A stretch of 64,000 nucleotides of DNA from Shewanella canadensis (GTDB lineage Bacteria; Pseudomonadota; Gammaproteobacteria; Enterobacterales; Shewanellaceae): contig NZ_RXNU01000002.1 of assembly GCF_003966225.1 (NCBI RefSeq), forward strand, positions 62,001 through 126,000. The letters are read 5' to 3'. The position numbers and the translations under genes are program-made. Numbering within the stretch: position 1 is the stretch's first letter; the number at the start of each line of letters is the position of its first letter. The notes under the pieces were generated by a model. That model was not told the DNA's origin. It saw only the letters and a list, made by a program, of their open reading frames with translations, and ran no database searches. Below are positions 18,887 to 27,788 of the stretch, in pieces.

Positions 18887-19633
18887 TCAGCGACTGAGTC
18901 TCAAAGGAGAGATAGCCGACATGAACTCCCGGTGATTTAACGACTCCAAAGGCGGCTTATCTGCACTGAACACATCGCCACGTTTGGATTGATGGAGCAA
19001 ATACAGATCGTCCACCCCGGATATCGCGGTGTAATGACCTATCTCTCCCTGTGGCACCGAAGCTGTGCCGGTAGCTGTTAAGCGAGTCGCCTTATGGGTA
19101 TCGGGCATGCGGGTACAGCCTAAAATGGCACTAAATCCCTCAAGGCCATCGACCTCACTCTCACCCAACTTATTATAAATAACCTCGCCCTCACAAGTCT
19201 CTCTGTAGGCTTTAGCCAGCGAATCGAGAAACGCTTCAGGCTCAATATTTTCACTCAAGCCTTCAAAGCCCTGCACACAGAACATCGAAGACCAAGACCT
19301 TAACTCCTGGCTTGATGGAACAAACTCGGCGGCGTACATACCGGCCTGTTGCTCATTAAACGCAAGCTTCCACCCCTTGGGCAGATTAAAGCTCACCTCT
19401 TGACTAAAAATGGCCAATTCATGTTTAACTTCATCGCCGTCGAGAAAATCATCCAAGATTAATGCCTGACCGAAAACGGCAAGAGGGAGCATAGAAGTTG
19501 TGATCAACGAAGTAGATAGAAGTGCCGTTTTAAACAGGGCAGAGAGTGGCTTTAGCGACGGCCAATGACGTGTATAGAGAGTAGATTTATAGAGGGTAAG
19601 TATATCGAGAGTACGTGTATAGAGAGCTTTCAT
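18887..19633 (-). CDS. Exported protein of unknown function
   Basis: A 248-residue protein with a long basic n-region (about 38 residues) followed by a hydrophobic signal segment ending near VFGQA, so the mature part should be periplasmic or outer-membrane associated. Two cysteines (MFCVQG and LGCTRM) could pair. I recognise no family. Start 19633 is chosen because AAGGA lies 8 bases upstream; the ATG at 19642 overlaps that site. The n-region DNA contains two identical 14-base copies of ACGTGTATAGAGAG (19568 and 19613), which code for a repeated LYTR motif. The extension may be a recent repeat expansion. Confidence 0.6.
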   Translation of the reverse strand: MKALYTRTLDILTLYKSTLYTRHWPSLKPLSALFKTALLSTSLITTSMLPLAVFGQALILDDFLDGDEVKHELAIFSQEVSFNLPKGWKLAFNEQQAGMYAAEFVPSSQELRSWSSMFCVQGFEGLSENIEPEAFLDSLAKAYRETCEGEVIYNKLGESEVDGLEGFSAILGCTRMPDTHKATRLTATGTASVPQGEIGHYTAISGVDDLYLLHQSKRGDVFSADKPPLESLNHREFMSAISPLRLSR

Positions 19634-19867
19634 ACTGATCATCCTTGATTAGCTTATGAGGTCGATCTTACCCCGAGCATTACAAATACTCAAAGAGGTT
19701 TACATCAAAGAGAGAATAAAACAGTTTGAGAGCGCATAAAAAAGACAAGGAAACGAATTCCTTGCCCTGTGTTCTATGCTCTATCCTCTAAAACAGGAGT
19801 TTCAAAGTGAGAACACCAATATGAGCACACCAATATGCCTTTCGCTAACTCCCCACTAACTCTCTAA

Positions 19868-20809
19868 CTAAGTCCCCGTCATCTGTCCGGTATAGAGAAT
19901 AAAGTTACGCAGCAATAACACGCCCACTAAACTAAAGCTGGCCGTTACCGCGACATAGGCAAATTTTCTATCGGCAGAGACCTTCATCCATAAGTTAAAC
20001 GCCAGTGGCAGTGTCAAACCTAAGCCGACCACGCCTCCCCAGAAGATCCAGCCCCAGAAGCCTTCACCCAGCGCATTGAACGCCGCGACCTGACTTTGTC
20101 CACCTGACAAGATGAGTCCTGCGAAGAAGGTAAAGAGTATCGCCATCTCAATGAGTATCATGGGGATCTCTATCCCATGGATAAAGCGCACCTCGATACC
20201 ATTCGGGTTTCCCTTGAGAAGTACGCCCACCAGCAAGGTCGCTGCCGCGCCGGAGGTGAGCCCCGATACCAGGAACAAGACAGGTAAAACTGGGTTATTG
20301 AGCAGTGGGAATCCGATTAAGGCCGACAGCAGGAATCCGGTGTAAGCGCCTAATGATAGCGATAATATGAGTAGTACCCCTGTGATCACATCTTCCCATT
20401 GCTGTAATTTAATCAAGCCTCTCGTGACCAAGCCCCAACGCCCCTCACACCACTGAACGATAGGCGTACAGAATATGGCCCCTATCCAGGCAAACAGCAT
20501 CAGCTGATAGACCATCAATACCAACACGCCCATGGACATGACCGAAGTGGAGTTGTAAAACACCAGGATCTTCCAAAAGTCCAAGGGCTTAGTAAGATCG
20601 AGAACTAAAATACCTAAGCCGGCACAAACCGTAACGGGTGCTATCAGGGCGGCGGCTTGAATAAATCTAGACTGGTAGGCCTTTTTACCTAACTTAAAAT
20701 GTTTCAACAATATGCCGAAAAATACCGCCCCTGCCGACAAGCCGGCCAGAAACAGGTAGATAGCGATAGGCCAATGCCAGACTAATCCATCGAAATGAAA
20801 TGCACTCAT
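19868..20809 (-). CDS. NrfD/PsrC-like quinol-interacting membrane subunit
   Basis: A 313-residue integral membrane protein with about eight to nine hydrophobic segments, matching NrfD/PsrC. These subunits oxidise menaquinol and hand electrons to a partner ferredoxin subunit. The opening VWHWPIAIYLFLAGLSAGA is typical. The start overlaps the stop of the ferredoxin gene (ATGA), so the two are translationally coupled. With the pentaheme protein it makes an nrfBCD-like set that lacks the catalytic nrfA in this window. A PSR-like role is an alternative, but no molybdopterin subunit is adjacent. Confidence 0.85.
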   Translation of the reverse strand: MSAFHFDGLVWHWPIAIYLFLAGLSAGAVFFGILLKHFKLGKKAYQSRFIQAAALIAPVTVCAGLGILVLDLTKPLDFWKILVFYNSTSVMSMGVLVLMVYQLMLFAWIGAIFCTPIVQWCEGRWGLVTRGLIKLQQWEDVITGVLLILSLSLGAYTGFLLSALIGFPLLNNPVLPVLFLVSGLTSGAAATLLVGVLLKGNPNGIEVRFIHGIEIPMILIEMAILFTFFAGLILSGGQSQVAAFNALGEGFWGWIFWGGVVGLGLTLPLAFNLWMKVSADRKFAYVAVTASFSLVGVLLLRNFILYTGQMTGT

Positions 20810-21504
20810 AATACTATCTCCCCATCAATAGTCGGTACATGGAACAACTTAGGGCGGGTGCCTAAATCCGTTTTAGCTCGATACGTCGGTTTCGATTTTA
20901 ATGTTTTGACTAACTCAGACTCAGGATCTCTGATATTGCCAAATACCAGAGCATGAGTCGGGCACGCCTCGACGCAAGCAGGTTGTTTGCCCTGCTTAAG
21001 CTGAGTCTCTCTGCAAAAATCACACTTGTCGGCCGTTTGAGTCACAGGGTTAATAAATCTTACCTGATAGGGACAAGCCGCAATGCAATACTGGCAACCG
21101 ACACACTTATCTTGATTCACACCGACAATCCCTGTGTCTGGATCTATGTAGGCGGCGCCCGTGGGGCATACCTTTACGCAGGGTGCATCTTCGCAATGCT
21201 GACAAGATTTACGACTGAAACGGTAACTCTGATCCGGGTACTCACCAAATGGACCGGTTCGATTGATCACGACCCTGGAAACGCCATCAGGCACATTATT
21301 AACGTCACGGCAGGCTTGCTCACAAGCATTGCAGCCAATGCAGAGGTTTTCATCGTGCACCATGGCATATTTGATTGTTTGAGTTTGATCGACTGAGGCT
21401 CCAGCCTCAGATCCTGCCAGCTCTTTCGCCACAGAGTAGATAGAGATCCCCGCTATCAAGGTGCCGCAACCGGTAAGAAAATGTCTTTTTGAGATATCCA
21501 TCAT
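20806..21504 (-). CDS. NrfC-like 4x[4Fe-4S] ferredoxin subunit
   Basis: A 232-residue protein with a Tat-like N-terminus (SKRHFLTG) and four [4Fe-4S] cysteine groups: CIGCNACEQAC, CQHCEDAPCVKVCP, CVGCQYCIAACP and CDFC...CVEACP. This is the DMSO-reductase/NrfC iron-sulfur subunit layout. It should face the periplasm and link NrfD to the pentaheme cytochrome. The signal carries KR rather than the canonical RR. ATG 21504 (GGGAG 8 bases upstream) is preferred over the GTG at 21516 that overlaps the cytochrome stop. Confidence 0.88.
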   Translation of the reverse strand: MMDISKRHFLTGCGTLIAGISIYSVAKELAGSEAGASVDQTQTIKYAMVHDENLCIGCNACEQACRDVNNVPDGVSRVVINRTGPFGEYPDQSYRFSRKSCQHCEDAPCVKVCPTGAAYIDPDTGIVGVNQDKCVGCQYCIAACPYQVRFINPVTQTADKCDFCRETQLKQGKQPACVEACPTHALVFGNIRDPESELVKTLKSKPTYRAKTDLGTRPKLFHVPTIDGEIVL

Positions 21505-21515
21505 TGATACTCCCA

Positions 21516-22016
21516 CTATTTAACGAGATGACACCCGCGGCAGAGCTGGCTGCGCTCTTTCGTCGTGATCCCAAGGATAGGATCGTATTCCACGTGCAGC
21601 TGATGACAGCTAGCGCAACTGATCTTGTCGGCATGAACATTGTGGGTCCAATCAGCCATGGCTAGGGTTTCATGATCATGACACTCGAGGCAGGTTCCCG
21701 CTTGTTCAGTCGCCGGGGTAGCACTATCACTTGTAAAACGTCGAATGTTCGACCCCTTCCTGGGATGTTTACCTCTCTGTCCATGACAAGACTGACATTG
21801 GATTGCAAGTGCGGTATTAGCATGTAGCCCAAACATGGCGCCGTTGCGTTTATGGCACTTCATGCAGGAACTTTGATTTATCGCCAGAGACTCATTTGGC
21901 TGCGCAGAGACAGGAAAAGAAGCTCCGGCCACGACTAAGTAGATGAATGATGGCAACAGGATTGTTGGCAACTCAATTGTTGGAAATACGGGCCAATAGC
22001 GGGATAACCTGGACAT
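21516..22016 (-). CDS. NrfB-like pentaheme c-type cytochrome
   Basis: A 166-residue exported protein with five CxxCH haem-binding motifs (CMKCH, CQSCH, CLECH, CASCH, CRGCH), the same number as E. coli NrfB. A signal segment (about residues 18-38, ending VSAQP) directs it to the periplasm. NrfB carries electrons from NrfCD to the nitrite reductase NrfA. Here it is first in a three-gene operon with NrfC- and NrfD-like proteins. Its acceptor is not encoded nearby, so another reductase may be the partner. Confidence 0.87.
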   Translation of the reverse strand: MSRLSRYWPVFPTIELPTILLPSFIYLVVAGASFPVSAQPNESLAINQSSCMKCHKRNGAMFGLHANTALAIQCQSCHGQRGKHPRKGSNIRRFTSDSATPATEQAGTCLECHDHETLAMADWTHNVHADKISCASCHQLHVEYDPILGITTKERSQLCRGCHLVK

Positions 22017-22098
22017 GATTTGTCCTTACATCGATAGATGAATGCTAAAATCTCGGTGGAATGTGGCACCAAACGGATTTGCTCGGCGCCACTATCGG

Positions 22099-22602
22099 CT
22101 ATGCGGCTAGCGCGTTTCTGATGAGTGCTTCATCACAGTTCTTATCTTTATCTAACTTGATAAACTGCACTCCAGTGTATGACAAACACTTCTCGATAAA
22201 CTCGACTTGATCGCTGGTGCTCTCTTCAGGATTCATCATCACTAACTTAACTGATGATGACTCATTATCCACGACCACATAATCGAGATGACAGTGCTCC
22301 ATATACTCCTTCACCTCATCATGATTCTTAACGGCTTGGTCTATATCGACCACATTCACTAAAGAGGCGTCATAGAGCACGTCGTAACGGCCTTTAGCTA
22401 TGGTTTTTAATGTCTTTAAAAACTGCATGGATTGCATATCGAGCAGATGTGGCTTGATGCTGACTTCTGTTGCTGCCATTTGTACGTCGGTTGTTTGGAA
22501 AAACTTAATACAAGTCATCACAAACGTCACGACAACTAATGGAACGATGACAAACAGGACAAAGTACATAAATGTATAACTGAGTATGACGGTGGCGTTC
22601 AT
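22099..22602 (-). CDS. Membrane-anchored DUF2726-like protein
   Basis: A 167-residue protein with one or two N-terminal membrane segments (about residues 3-33) and a cytoplasmic-type alpha/beta domain: FLKTLKTIAKGRYDVLYDAS, HLDYVVVDNESSSVKLVM, then SYTGVQFIKLDKDK. This order resembles DUF2726, a restriction-nuclease-like fold, though the catalytic residues are not obvious. ATG 22602 has a strong GGAGG 6 bases upstream. It lies just upstream of the pentaheme gene, in the same direction, with an 82-base gap. Its function is unknown. Confidence 0.6.
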   Translation of the reverse strand: MNATVILSYTFMYFVLFVIVPLVVVTFVMTCIKFFQTTDVQMAATEVSIKPHLLDMQSMQFLKTLKTIAKGRYDVLYDASLVNVVDIDQAVKNHDEVKEYMEHCHLDYVVVDNESSSVKLVMMNPEESTSDQVEFIEKCLSYTGVQFIKLDKDKNCDEALIRNALAA

Positions 22603-22978
22603 GATAAACCTCCAAAACATCTGTTTATATTTAGTTTGCAATTAAGTATTGCTCTCAAATTAAAATATATGCAATTATTTTCACCACTTAATAATAGAAA
22701 TAAACCCGCGATCATATTATCAAATAAGGATATTATCCATTACAGATTATCAGTAGTTATATATAACAATTCCACATATTACATATCTAACAAGCAAAAC
22801 AACCAAACACATAAAAAACAACGAGATACGACAAACCAAAAAGAGTGAACAATAGAAAGCAAAAACTATTATTTTATTTTAACCATTTTATTAGCACTTA
22901 TTCAATAATAGGTTTATATTAATTTATGAAATTCACATATTATCAGTTTTACAAATGTGTGTCGTAGGGGGATTAAAA
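22603..22978. other. AT-rich intergenic region between divergent genes
   Basis: About 376 bases of strongly AT-rich DNA separate the DUF2726-like gene and the LysR regulator. No coding frame with a usable ribosome site is seen. It probably contains both promoters and the LysR operator, but no clear palindrome stands out. Confidence 0.4.
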
Positions 22979-23959
22979 ATGCACAATCTAAAACTCGATA
23001 CTTTAGATCTACTCAGCATTAATATTCTGGTTAATTTATATGAGCATCATTCAGCCACTTTTGTGGCTAAACAGATGAATATTCCTGCGCCAAAAATCAG
23101 CCGCTGCCTACAGCATTCCAGAGTTATTTTTAATAACCCGCTCTTTATCAGAAAAAAACACGGCTTAATTCCCAATGAATTTGCCAAACAGCTCTACCCC
23201 ATCGCCAAAGAGATAGTGCAATGCTCTGAGCACCTGTACCAACTCCATGTCGACGACAGCAGTTCTGAAAAATCACATTTCACCATTCATGTCAGCGATC
23301 TTATCGTTCATCAACTTCCTCAACTACTGAAGAATGCTATCAAGGAAAGTCACTTAGATCTTAAATTCAGTATCAGCCCCAATTCGGACAACCTAATCAC
23401 AGATATTATTGAGAATCGAATCGATATCGGATTAATTAGCGAGTCTAACCATGAATATCTAAAACAGATCGATACCCATGTCGATGCCGTGGCACTGAAA
23501 CGGCTATCTCACCTCTATCTGGTATGCGATCTACACCATCCCCTGTTAAAACAGGAGATCACCTTAGAGTCCATCGCTCAATATCCATATGTGAGTATTT
23601 TGGGCAAGCCCGAACAAGCAACATCGGATCCATTTTTACTCTATTGCAGTCAGCACCAGCTCGCATATCGCCTGAAGAACGAGGATCTGATTAATCATAA
23701 CTTCGATATTGAGGCACTCAACCAACATATAACCGATACCGATGCAGTCGCACTGCAGCCCTTCAGCAAAATCTATGATCATAGTAATCAAATGCCGAAC
23801 TTACATGTTTGTCGATTATCAGAGATAGAGACCGAACGGCTCTACCTGTCAATTAACAGTCCGACCCTATATTTAGTCACTAAAAAAGGGCCGTTATTAT
23901 CGAATATATCCTGGTTAGTTGACACCGTCGGCCATATCGTCAACCGCAGCATCCATTGA
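22979..23959 (+). CDS. LysR-type transcriptional regulator
   Basis: A 326-residue LysR-type regulator with an N-terminal winged helix (SATFVAKQMNIPAPKISRCL; then NPLFIRKKHG) and a co-inducer domain. The helix segment closely resembles those of the regulators at 23985, 55088 and 56061. The start is taken at 22979 because GGGGG lies 9-13 bases upstream; a longer GTG/ATG frame from 22955 lacks this. It is divergent from the membrane gene leading to the nrfBCD-like operon, and convergent with the next LysR gene. Targets are unknown; the neighbouring respiratory genes are the natural guess. Confidence 0.8.
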   Translation: MHNLKLDTLDLLSINILVNLYEHHSATFVAKQMNIPAPKISRCLQHSRVIFNNPLFIRKKHGLIPNEFAKQLYPIAKEIVQCSEHLYQLHVDDSSSEKSHFTIHVSDLIVHQLPQLLKNAIKESHLDLKFSISPNSDNLITDIIENRIDIGLISESNHEYLKQIDTHVDAVALKRLSHLYLVCDLHHPLLKQEITLESIAQYPYVSILGKPEQATSDPFLLYCSQHQLAYRLKNEDLINHNFDIEALNQHITDTDAVALQPFSKIYDHSNQMPNLHVCRLSEIETERLYLSINSPTLYLVTKKGPLLSNISWLVDTVGHIVNRSIH

Positions 23960-23984
23960 CCATGAGAAACATCGAAAATGGGGC

Positions 23985-24968
23985 TTATGCCATATCTAAC
24001 AGACGGGGGGTCTCCCCCTTCGAACTCTCATAGTGACCTTGAATATCGATTAACTTTTCTGTCAGTAATCTCGCCATACATTGTGCCAACAAGGGGGTCA
24101 CCGAGCGGTGACAGTGCAAGAAATAACTCTCGGGCTGCAGCTCTATCGAGTCTCGCCATTGAGCCGAAACATCGACAAAACCAACATCTTCTCTGCCTTC
24201 GAAATACTCATAGGCCACGGCGGAACTCAGCACGCAGACATCATCAGATTTACTGGCATGATCGATGACCATACGCAGACTCGGACTCTTCAACGCGACC
24301 TGAATGTTGATCCCCTGTTCGTGTGCATACTCTTCGATTCGATGTGGTTTATTATTGTGCCAATTTGAATTAACCAGACCAATTTTAAAGTCAAAGATAT
24401 CGGTCAGAGGATCGGCCGAGGACAGAATTGGATGGCCGACTCTGGCGATCAGGAAGAAATGGGTAATATCACCGATATTCACATCATCAACCATCTCATG
24501 TCTGATGGGCTCAATGGATATGCTGCAATCAATTTTTCCCTGACACAGTTGCTCACTCACGGTATCGGACCAGGGCAACACATTAACATTGACCCCGCCC
24601 TCGACACAGAAACATTGATGGGTCACGCAATTGAGCACCATCATGGACCATTGCTCATGGGCGGCCACTTTCAACTGGTAAGGAGCCACAATGGTATTAC
24701 GTGTCGTCGATATCATCTTATCGTATTGCTCGAGAATGGATTGCGCCATGGGGTAGATACGCAGTGCAACAGAGTTAGGTTCAAATCCATATTTTTGACG
24801 GATAAAAAGCTCATCATCTAAGACTTCACGCAAACAGTTCAGTGCCCTGCTCACTTTAGATTGAGTCGTATGTAATCTATCGGCGACGGCGGAGCCATTT
24901 TTCAATTCGATTAGGCCAATTAACACCATCAAAGTGAAATAATCCAGACGATTCACCTTCTTCAACAT
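23985..24968 (-). CDS. LysR-type transcriptional regulator
   Basis: A 327-residue LysR-type regulator with a winged-helix N-terminus (GSAVADRLHTTQSKVSRAL; DELFIRQKYG) and a co-inducer domain. It belongs to the same subgroup as the regulators at 22979, 55088 and 56061, judging by the shared FIR(K/Q)xxG motif and spacing. It is convergent with the 22979 gene, the stops being 25 bases apart. AGGAGAG lies before the ATG. Its ligand and targets are unknown. Confidence 0.8.
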   Translation of the reverse strand: MLKKVNRLDYFTLMVLIGLIELKNGSAVADRLHTTQSKVSRALNCLREVLDDELFIRQKYGFEPNSVALRIYPMAQSILEQYDKMISTTRNTIVAPYQLKVAAHEQWSMMVLNCVTHQCFCVEGGVNVNVLPWSDTVSEQLCQGKIDCSISIEPIRHEMVDDVNIGDITHFFLIARVGHPILSSADPLTDIFDFKIGLVNSNWHNNKPHRIEEYAHEQGINIQVALKSPSLRMVIDHASKSDDVCVLSSAVAYEYFEGREDVGFVDVSAQWRDSIELQPESYFLHCHRSVTPLLAQCMARLLTEKLIDIQGHYESSKGETPRLLDMA

Positions 24969-25480
24969 TAACCACTCTCCTGAGGTAGACCCTTGTTATA
25001 AAAGTGTTGCTAACGGTGTCAGCAATGAATATAAAAACTCTGCTAACCAGCTTTGGCTCTGGGTTTAAGGCAATCGCAAAGTCGTCAGTTAATTAAATAA
25101 TTCTAATATGTATCATTTTTAAGTAAACGAATTCGTGAAGTAGATCACACATCCTAAACCCTTACTTCATCAGCGACCTCTAATAAAAGGGCTATTAAAA
25201 GGTCAAATAAAGCGCCTGATGACACGCAAAAAAAAGTGCTAGAAACAAGCACCTTTAGCTCAGAGATACATCCGCTGGGGATAATACCAATCTCACTAAA
25301 TAGGAGATCGGTTCAGAGCCATTGATAAATCTGAAGTTACAGGTTACAAAAGATAGGTATCAGACAATACGCATCGCGCCAATTCGTCCCCTGGATATGA
25401 AATGGGCCAGTATTTAATGGCTGGCATTTAACAGGAAGCCATCTAGCAGCACGCAAGAAAATTAAAGGAGATACCTTCGC
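24969..25480. other. Intergenic region with an orphan terminator-like hairpin
   Basis: About 510 bases without a convincing gene. It contains a hairpin with a T-run on the minus strand (25230-25256) not placed after any gene, and a short sequence resembling a GGAGAT site just before the pepsin-like gene. An unannotated small RNA is possible. Confidence 0.4.
25230..25256 (-). terminator. Orphan terminator-like hairpin
   Basis: On the minus strand AAAGGTGCT and AGCACTTT can pair around TGTTTCT (stem partly bulged), followed by eight T. No minus-strand gene ends here, so it may close a small RNA. Confidence 0.4.
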
Positions 25481-27073
25481 ATGGACAGTCAGATAAAAGC
25501 ACGCACCCTAAAGGTTCCCCTCACCAACGTCTACGCCAAGGGCGATTACAGCGCTCAGCTACAACTGGGTAGCCGGGCACAGAGAGTTAACCTTATTCTG
25601 GACACGGGTAGCAGCACTCTAGTCGTGAACCAAAGCGCTTACCGTCCTCAAGATGACAACCTGCTGACCGCCACCAGCTTGGCTCAGGAGGTCAACTACG
25701 GCATAGGTGGTTGGGACGGCCCCGTGGTCACAACCCGGGTCGCGCTCTGTGAAGGGAAGAGTGAAGAGAAATGTGAAGATGAGATAGCGTTCGATACACA
25801 TCAGCCACACCTTCACTTAGCCCACCAGCCTCTGGTGCTGGACGCCTGCCCCCTCGCTATCGTTTCCAGTGTTAAACAGCAACAAGCCTTTGGTGATGCC
25901 GATGGCATATTGGGGTTAGGCTACCATCACCTCAATAAGAGCTACGATCTTAAGTCCTATCTTGAAAGCCATCAACATTCACCGGCGGTAACCTACCCCT
26001 GGCCCTTCGCCGATGACAAAGACAACTGCCAGAGCGCCATTAGTAAGAGCAACAGCCAGAGCAACACTGACGACAATAATCACAATAAAACACAACCAGC
26101 TTTCAACAGCGAAGACCTTAAGCAATTTAAACAGTTTCTCTGGCAGCAGCCGGAGCAGGATCTCATCCCCTACTTCACCTCACTCGAAGAACACGGTCTC
26201 ACCGCAAATAAATTTGCCTTCTATAGCCGGCGCTCCAGCATCCACGTCACCAACGGCGACTTGTCACCTCAGCAGCTGGCCAATGACCCGCTCAATCAGG
26301 GCTGGCTTATCCTCGGCGGAGGAGAGGAGCATACCGAGCTCTACCAGGGAGAGTTTCACACCATCAGGGTCGACCACGACATCTATTACAACGTCACACT
26401 CACCTCGATTCGCGTCGGCGATCAGATACCCATACCCGCTCCGGCGCTCGAGACAAAGTACTGCAAAAACTATTACAGCAATGCTATCGTCGATACAGGC
26501 GCCTCGGCCATCGCCCTAACCGAGCCCCTCTATCAAGCCATGCTAACGAGCCTAAAAGCCATATCGCCAACGTTTGCCCCCTTAATCGCGCCCTTTAAAG
26601 AGATATCCGCCCAGGAGCGAGGCATAGATGCCTCGTTCCTGGACCTAAGCCAATGGCCGGATATCACCTTCACGTTCGTGGGCGATACTGATATGAGTAT
26701 TAACCGTGATCTAAATGAAGATGCCGTTTTAAGAGCCGGAACAGATGTCAGTGTTGGTACTGATAGGAGTGTTGCTCCTGATAAGAGTGCAGCTCCTGAT
26801 AAGAGTGCAGCTCCTGATAAGAGTGTTGGTACTGATAAAAGAGTCGAAACGCAGAGCCGCTCCCAACAAGCCGTGAGCATAGTCTGCAGACCCGAAAGCT
26901 ACTGGCAGCTCAACGCACCGGGTGAAGGCAAGGCCTGCTTTAAGATCTTGAGTCAACTTCCCAACTGGCCCAATCAAACCCTCTTAGGCCTCCCCCTGCT
27001 CAACGACCACCTGGTCATATTCGACCGCTCGGCGCATAGAACCGGTGTGATCCGATTCGCTAAGCAAAGATAG
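25481..27073 (+). CDS. Pepsin-like aspartic protease (A1 family, shewasin type)
   Basis: A 530-residue protein with both pepsin active-site motifs: LDTGSS (about residues 45-50) and VDTGAS (about 337-342). The spacing and the internal GDADGILGLGYHHLN segment match bilobal A1 peptidases. Shewanella species are among the few bacteria with such enzymes (shewasins), and this one also lacks a signal peptide, so it is likely cytoplasmic. It is longer than known shewasins because of a hydrophilic Asn/Ser insert (about 185-205) and a six-residue repeat array (about 419-454). AAAGGAG lies before the ATG. The acetyltransferase gene follows after 19 bases. Confidence 0.9.
   Translation: MDSQIKARTLKVPLTNVYAKGDYSAQLQLGSRAQRVNLILDTGSSTLVVNQSAYRPQDDNLLTATSLAQEVNYGIGGWDGPVVTTRVALCEGKSEEKCEDEIAFDTHQPHLHLAHQPLVLDACPLAIVSSVKQQQAFGDADGILGLGYHHLNKSYDLKSYLESHQHSPAVTYPWPFADDKDNCQSAISKSNSQSNTDDNNHNKTQPAFNSEDLKQFKQFLWQQPEQDLIPYFTSLEEHGLTANKFAFYSRRSSIHVTNGDLSPQQLANDPLNQGWLILGGGEEHTELYQGEFHTIRVDHDIYYNVTLTSIRVGDQIPIPAPALETKYCKNYYSNAIVDTGASAIALTEPLYQAMLTSLKAISPTFAPLIAPFKEISAQERGIDASFLDLSQWPDITFTFVGDTDMSINRDLNEDAVLRAGTDVSVGTDRSVAPDKSAAPDKSAAPDKSVGTDKRVETQSRSQQAVSIVCRPESYWQLNAPGEGKACFKILSQLPNWPNQTLLGLPLLNDHLVIFDRSAHRTGVIRFAKQR
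26735..26842 (+). repeat. 18-base tandem repeat inside the pepsin-like gene
   Basis: Six consecutive 18-base units encode AGTDVS, VGTDRS, VAPDKS, AAPDKS, AAPDKS and VGTDKR. The third to fifth units are nearly identical. The block is in frame and lies in a surface-type insertion between the second active-site motif and the C-terminus. Confidence 0.9.
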
Positions 27074-27092
27074 TCATTATTGGAGATACGAA

Positions 27093-27680
27093 GTGGAACT
27101 ACTCATAAGTGAAAAGAGCAGAATTGAAAGTATATTAAATTCCAATGTGTTTACCACTGAGCGTCTGCTTATCAGGCCAATAGAGCCGGAGGATAAATTA
27201 CTATTTCGTCAGTTATATACCGATAAAAAAATCATGCGTAACATAGCCGAGCCGATGACTATCGAGCAGGCAGACCGAGCCTTCGAGCTTTCGTTAAACA
27301 ACAAAAAAAAAGCCAAGCCCAAACAGATGAGCTGGGTGATCACATCCCGCGATGATGAACAAGCTATAGGAATAGAAGGATTGGTCTGGCATGGCGAAGA
27401 CAGGTCTCAGGCAGAGATTGGAATTATGTTGCTGCGTAAAGCAAATGGAAAACTGCTACCCGAAGAAGCCATGGGGGCATTAATGGAATACGCCTATCGT
27501 AAGCTAGAAATTGTTCGTATTAACGCCCAATTTTCAAACCGTAACCTGGCTACAGAGCGCTTCGTAAAAAAGCTGGGATTCGTCTTCAAAACACCATTAA
27601 TCTCAACGGAATGTATTGAGATACCGAGTAAAACTTTCGATAAACACTGCTTCGCCGAAAAGAATCACTACAAACTCTAA
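27093..27680 (+). CDS. GNAT-family N-acetyltransferase, RimJ/RimL-like
   Basis: A 195-residue protein with a RimJ-like GNAT fold: TERLLIRPIEPEDKLLFRQL at the start, a central beta strand region (QAEIGIMLLRKANGKLLPEEA) and the late RNLATERFVKKLGFVFK segment. Expected reaction is acetyl-CoA-dependent acetylation of an amine, often a protein N-terminus. It uses a GTG start with GGAG 8 bases upstream and probably shares a transcript with the pepsin-like gene. The borosin methyltransferase begins 108 bases further on. Confidence 0.8.
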   Translation: MELLISEKSRIESILNSNVFTTERLLIRPIEPEDKLLFRQLYTDKKIMRNIAEPMTIEQADRAFELSLNNKKKAKPKQMSWVITSRDDEQAIGIEGLVWHGEDRSQAEIGIMLLRKANGKLLPEEAMGALMEYAYRKLEIVRINAQFSNRNLATERFVKKLGFVFKTPLISTECIEIPSKTFDKHCFAEKNHYKL

Positions 27681-27788
27681 AATCAAACTCAAGCATCCCG
27701 AGCCGACAAGGTGGTTAACACTTTTAAAACAATCTGATAACTGGTAGTTTGGTTAAAAAATAACAAGAACAATAAAAGGGACTTTTCA

